From contig CALAIO010000103.1 of the NCBI GenBank assembly GCA_937923355.1, forward strand, positions 1 to 7,345: a stretch of 7,345 nucleotides of DNA. Reading direction: 5' to 3'. Position 1 is the first letter of the stretch. Each line of letters begins with the position of its first letter. This DNA comes from an uncultured Rhizobiaceae group bacterium. Lineage in GTDB: Bacteria > Pseudomonadota > Alphaproteobacteria > Rhizobiales > Rhizobiaceae. The notes under the pieces are model-generated. The model worked only from the letters and a program-made list of their open reading frames with translations. It ran no database searches and had not been told where the DNA came from. This document shows, piece after piece, positions 5,409-7,345 of this stretch. Made by a program: the position numbers and the translations under genes.

Positions 5409-6649
5409 TTACCTTTATCACCATTGCGTTTGCGACCGCGCACAATATCTGCAATGTAAAGCGTGGTGCGAGGCATGTAATTGTAGGGGCGTTGTTTCCG
5501 ACCAACACGACCGACAATATAGCGCCAAACAGTATAACCAAGCAAAGCCATATGCGCCGCCATGATAAAGCTGAACATCGCTCCTGGCCCATATTCCTCA
5601 ATCAGGTAACCCGCAAAAGAAGGCGCCATAATCGACCCCACAGCATAAAAGAAAATAAGCGACGCACTCATCGCTAGCATGTCTTCCTGCTTGGCAAAAT
5701 CACTCGCGTGAGACGCGCATATGGAATAAATCGGCAAAGTTGCAAAGCCGAACAGGAAGCTACCAATATAAACAAACGGAATGCCAGCTATCTCATCAAC
5801 AAGTTCAACTGAAATCGCCCCACATACCAAAATCGAAAAGATACTAAACCCAATCAGCGTAATGCGCCTTGAAAGCCTGTCAGCGATAATTCCAGCAGGC
5901 AATTGCGCAATCAAACCACCTATAATCGCCAGCGCAAGAAATATCGCGATACCATCTTTTGAAAGTCCGGACTGTGACGCATAAACGGGTGCAACCATCC
6001 TAAACGAGGAATTCGTTACGCCCACCACAATAACGCCAAGTGCGGCAAGCGGTGACAACGTATAAACAAAAAATGGCTTAAACTTTTGTGCCTTTGGCAA
6101 GGATGGAACGGTTGTTTGCGTAAGTGCTAGAGGAACAAGCGCCATACAGGCAACAACAGCAATCAGGTTATAAGAAACATAATGCGCAGGCGTCAGTCCC
6201 GCAATTACCAACTGCGAAAGCAGTGTACCTGTCATATCGACCATGCGATAAATTGAAAAAACTGTTCCCCGGTTTTGATTGTTGAGTTTGGATTGCAGCC
6301 AGCTTTCAATAACCGTGTAAGCACCCGCAACGGCAAAACCGGTCATCACGCGCAAGATCATCCAAAACCAGGATTCCTGCACAACTGGGTGAAGAATAAT
6401 AGAAATCGTGGAAACAGCCGCCATAACCGCAAAGGCTCGCGCATGACCAGATCGAATGACAATATAAGGGCTAAGCACACACCCAATGAAGAACCCAAGA
6501 AAGTGCGCAGAACCGAGATAACCAATCTCAGTTGGAGAAAAGCCAAGCGCAAGACCAGACAAAGCGTCGAGAGGCCCAAGTGAACCAGTGCCTATTTGAA
6601 CAAAAATAACAGATATCAGCAAAGCTGAGAGGGAAATTATAAGTCGCAC
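5405..6649 (-). CDS. MFS transporter, YcaD-like
   Basis: This is a 414-residue major facilitator superfamily protein with about twelve hydrophobic segments, presumably an inner-membrane transporter. It resembles the YcaD-like branch. The first half carries VIESWLQSKLNNQNRGTVFS (113-132), and the second half carries the loop motif ADRLSRR (256-262) and APSFAGYLIEEYGPGAMF (342-359). The cytoplasmic tail from about 380 is basic. The start is GTG at 6649: an in-frame stop lies seven codons upstream (6668-6670) and no ATG or other good start lies between. The ribosome site is weak. It overlaps the TauE/SafE gene by ATGA. A hairpin at 6696-6729 separates it from the upstream GFA gene, so it probably has its own promoter in the short stretch 6650-6695. 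The substrate is unknown. Confidence 0.9.
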   Translation of the reverse strand: MRLIISLSALLISVIFVQIGTGSLGPLDALSGLALGFSPTEIGYLGSAHFLGFFIGCVLSPYIVIRSGHARAFAVMAAVSTISIILHPVVQESWFWMILRVMTGFAVAGAYTVIESWLQSKLNNQNRGTVFSIYRMVDMTGTLLSQLVIAGLTPAHYVSYNLIAVVACMALVPLALTQTTVPSLPKAQKFKPFFVYTLSPLAALGVIVVGVTNSSFRMVAPVYASQSGLSKDGIAIFLALAIIGGLIAQLPAGIIADRLSRRITLIGFSIFSILVCGAISVELVDEIAGIPFVYIGSFLFGFATLPIYSICASHASDFAKQEDMLAMSASLIFFYAVGSIMAPSFAGYLIEEYGPGAMFSFIMAAHMALLGYTVWRYIVGRVGRKQRPYNYMPRTTLYIADIVRGRKRNGDKGK

Positions 6650-6695
6650 GACTAGAGCTTTAAAAAATTAACGACTCTTGTGACCTTAATACGAT

Positions 6696-6729
6696 AAAGC
6701 CACCATGCAAGCTTTTACATGATGGCTTT
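6696..6729 (-). terminator. Hairpin terminator of the GFA-family gene
   Basis: AAAGCCACCATG (6696-6707) pairs with CATGATGGCTTT (6718-6729) at 11 of 12 positions around a 10-base loop. It lies 24 bases beyond the stop of the GFA gene and before the MFS gene. On the minus strand the stem ends in a short T-run (TTTAT) only, so termination may be partial; on the plus strand it is followed by TTTTAAAA-like sequence. Confidence 0.6.
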
Positions 6730-6753
6730 TAAAATTATTTCTTTTTCCGATAG

Positions 6754-7161
6754 CTAACCAGGCATTGCAGGGAATTTCTTCAATTCAGGATCCATTGCAG
6801 TCGTTGGCACTGCGCTAGCGCAATAGATATTAGCACCAGGTTTGATGATATCTTTCTGGTCAACACACCCTGCTCTTAATCCTAACATGCCTTCACGGCC
6901 TGTATTCTTGCCTGCGACCTGCGAACCGCACTCGCCACAAAATATTTTGGTCAGCGTATTACCACTGTCAGCAGGATGTGAGTATTGTGAAACTGTGTCT
7001 GAAATCTCAACTGAATCTTCTGCTACGAAGACCATGGTTCCTTGAACAGAGCCCGTTGCCTGCTGGCAATCTGTGCAATGGCAATTAATAACCATTTTAA
7101 CATCAACGTCCCCTTTGTAAGAAACATTCCCACAAAGACATGAGCCGGAAATTTCAGTCAT
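6754..7161 (-). CDS. CENP-V/GFA domain zinc protein (glutathione-dependent formaldehyde-activating enzyme-like)
   Basis: This is a small zinc-binding protein of the GFA family. The founding member was proposed to help join glutathione and formaldehyde, but most homologues have no proven reaction. All seven expected cysteines are present. Counting from the ATG at 7161 they are CLC (8 and 10), CHCTDC (27, 29, 32) and CGEC (75, 78), the latter followed by GS. The 135-residue length is normal for the domain alone. A second ATG at 7170 would add MTN, but AAAGGA (7170-7175 on the minus strand) touches that codon and is eight bases from the ATG at 7161, so the inner start is better. It is transcribed alone, leftward, and ends before a hairpin. 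No formaldehyde dehydrogenase or methylotrophy gene is nearby, so a formaldehyde role is not supported here. Confidence 0.9.
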   Translation of the reverse strand: MTEISGSCLCGNVSYKGDVDVKMVINCHCTDCQQATGSVQGTMVFVAEDSVEISDTVSQYSHPADSGNTLTKIFCGECGSQVAGKNTGREGMLGLRAGCVDQKDIIKPGANIYCASAVPTTAMDPELKKFPAMPG

Positions 7162-7169
7162 ATTCGTCA

Positions 7170-7175
7170 TCCTTT
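7170..7175 (-). promoter_or_regulatory. Ribosome binding site choosing the inner start of the GFA-family gene
   Basis: Read on the minus strand this is AAAGGA, with eight bases to the ATG at 7161. The alternative ATG ending at 7170 directly abuts the site and so could not use it. Confidence 0.55.
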
Positions 7176-7216
7176 ATTAATTCACTATTCACTCGCTTTA
7201 CCATTATCAAAACATA

Positions 7217-7294
7217 CTTCGAGAAGAAAGCCTCGCATGCCTTGCTGGTTAATCATTTTTGAATATATCTACGTTAAGATTTGAGCTTCGAGAA
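7217..7294. repeat. Pair of 9-bp direct repeats in a divergent intergenic region
   Basis: CTTCGAGAA occurs at 7217-7225 and again at 7286-7294, 69 bases apart, on either side of a promoter-like pair. It could be a paired regulator site; at this length chance is also possible. Confidence 0.3.
7242..7269 (+). promoter_or_regulatory. Weak promoter candidate for the gene starting at the right edge
   Basis: TTGCTG (7242-7247) and TATATC (7264-7269) with a 16-base spacer resemble a sigma-70-type promoter. It would start transcription about 45 bases before the ATG at 7321. The match is loose and the stretch is AT-rich. Confidence 0.22.
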
Positions 7295-7320
7295 AACAGT
7301 AAGACAATCAAAACTTATAC

Positions 7321-7345
7321 ATGACAGACGTAGATAAACCAATGA
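7321..7345 (+). CDS. Possible start of a rightward gene, cut by the window edge
   Basis: An ATG at 7321 opens a frame reading MTDVDKPM and stays open to the last base. Only eight codons are visible and no strong ribosome site precedes it, so neither the start nor the product can be confirmed. It would be divergent from the GFA gene, with a spacer of about 160 bases. Confidence 0.3.

Noticed and set aside
5272..5677. Several overlapping open frames around the MFS/TauE junction on both strands.
   Set aside because: All cross the ATGA junction of two well-supported membrane protein genes and encode no family pattern.
1..7345. Signs of a mobile element, defence island or CRISPR array.
   Set aside because: No transposase, integrase, terminal inverted repeats, regularly spaced repeats or defence-type domains are visible; the genes are typical chromosomal housekeeping or accessory functions.

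Overview
This window looks like ordinary chromosomal DNA from a moderately AT-rich proteobacterium, most likely an alphaproteobacterium. That placement is an inference from the gene content: a stand-alone CoxG-type SRPBCC protein, a TspO homologue, and a CENP-V/GFA protein. No rRNA, tRNA, CRISPR array, insertion sequence or phage gene was found. The genes are tightly packed, with overlapping starts and stops inside operons.

Left part (1-3032, plus strand). The 3' portion of an FCD-domain GntR regulator runs off the left edge. After a 91-base gap come three overlapping genes for a tungstate ABC importer in the order permease (tupB), ATPase (tupC), periplasmic binding protein (tupA). The ATPase starts at a TTG inside the end of tupB. 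tupA starts at an ATGA overlap with the tupC stop. A near-palindrome of about 17 bp lies just before tupB and is a candidate operator. The importer would supply tungstate for W- or Mo-type cofactor enzymes, none of which is in the window.

Middle (3029-4662). A CoxG-like SRPBCC gene and a TspO/MBR membrane protein gene form a leftward pair that converges on tupA. Divergent from them is a small HpaC/RutF-like flavin reductase. The 190-base divergent region (3953-4143) contains an 8-bp inverted repeat that could fold into a three-tier hairpin.

Right part (4659-7345). A leftward pair encodes a 12-TM MFS transporter (GTG start) followed by a TauE/SafE-family exporter, with ATGA overlap. Further upstream on the same strand is a CENP-V/GFA zinc protein, separated from the MFS gene by a terminator-like hairpin. 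A possible new rightward gene begins in the last 25 bases.

The most unusual thing visible is that both convergent gene pairs (tupA/tspO and flavin reductase/tauE) end on the same palindromic tetramer CTAG. In each case the two opposing stop codons overlap, leaving no intergenic space and no terminator between the genes. I found no clear sign of a wholly new biological system. The best leads are the tup operon with its neighbouring FCD regulator and palindrome, and the CoxG homologue located away from any visible Mo-hydroxylase gene.
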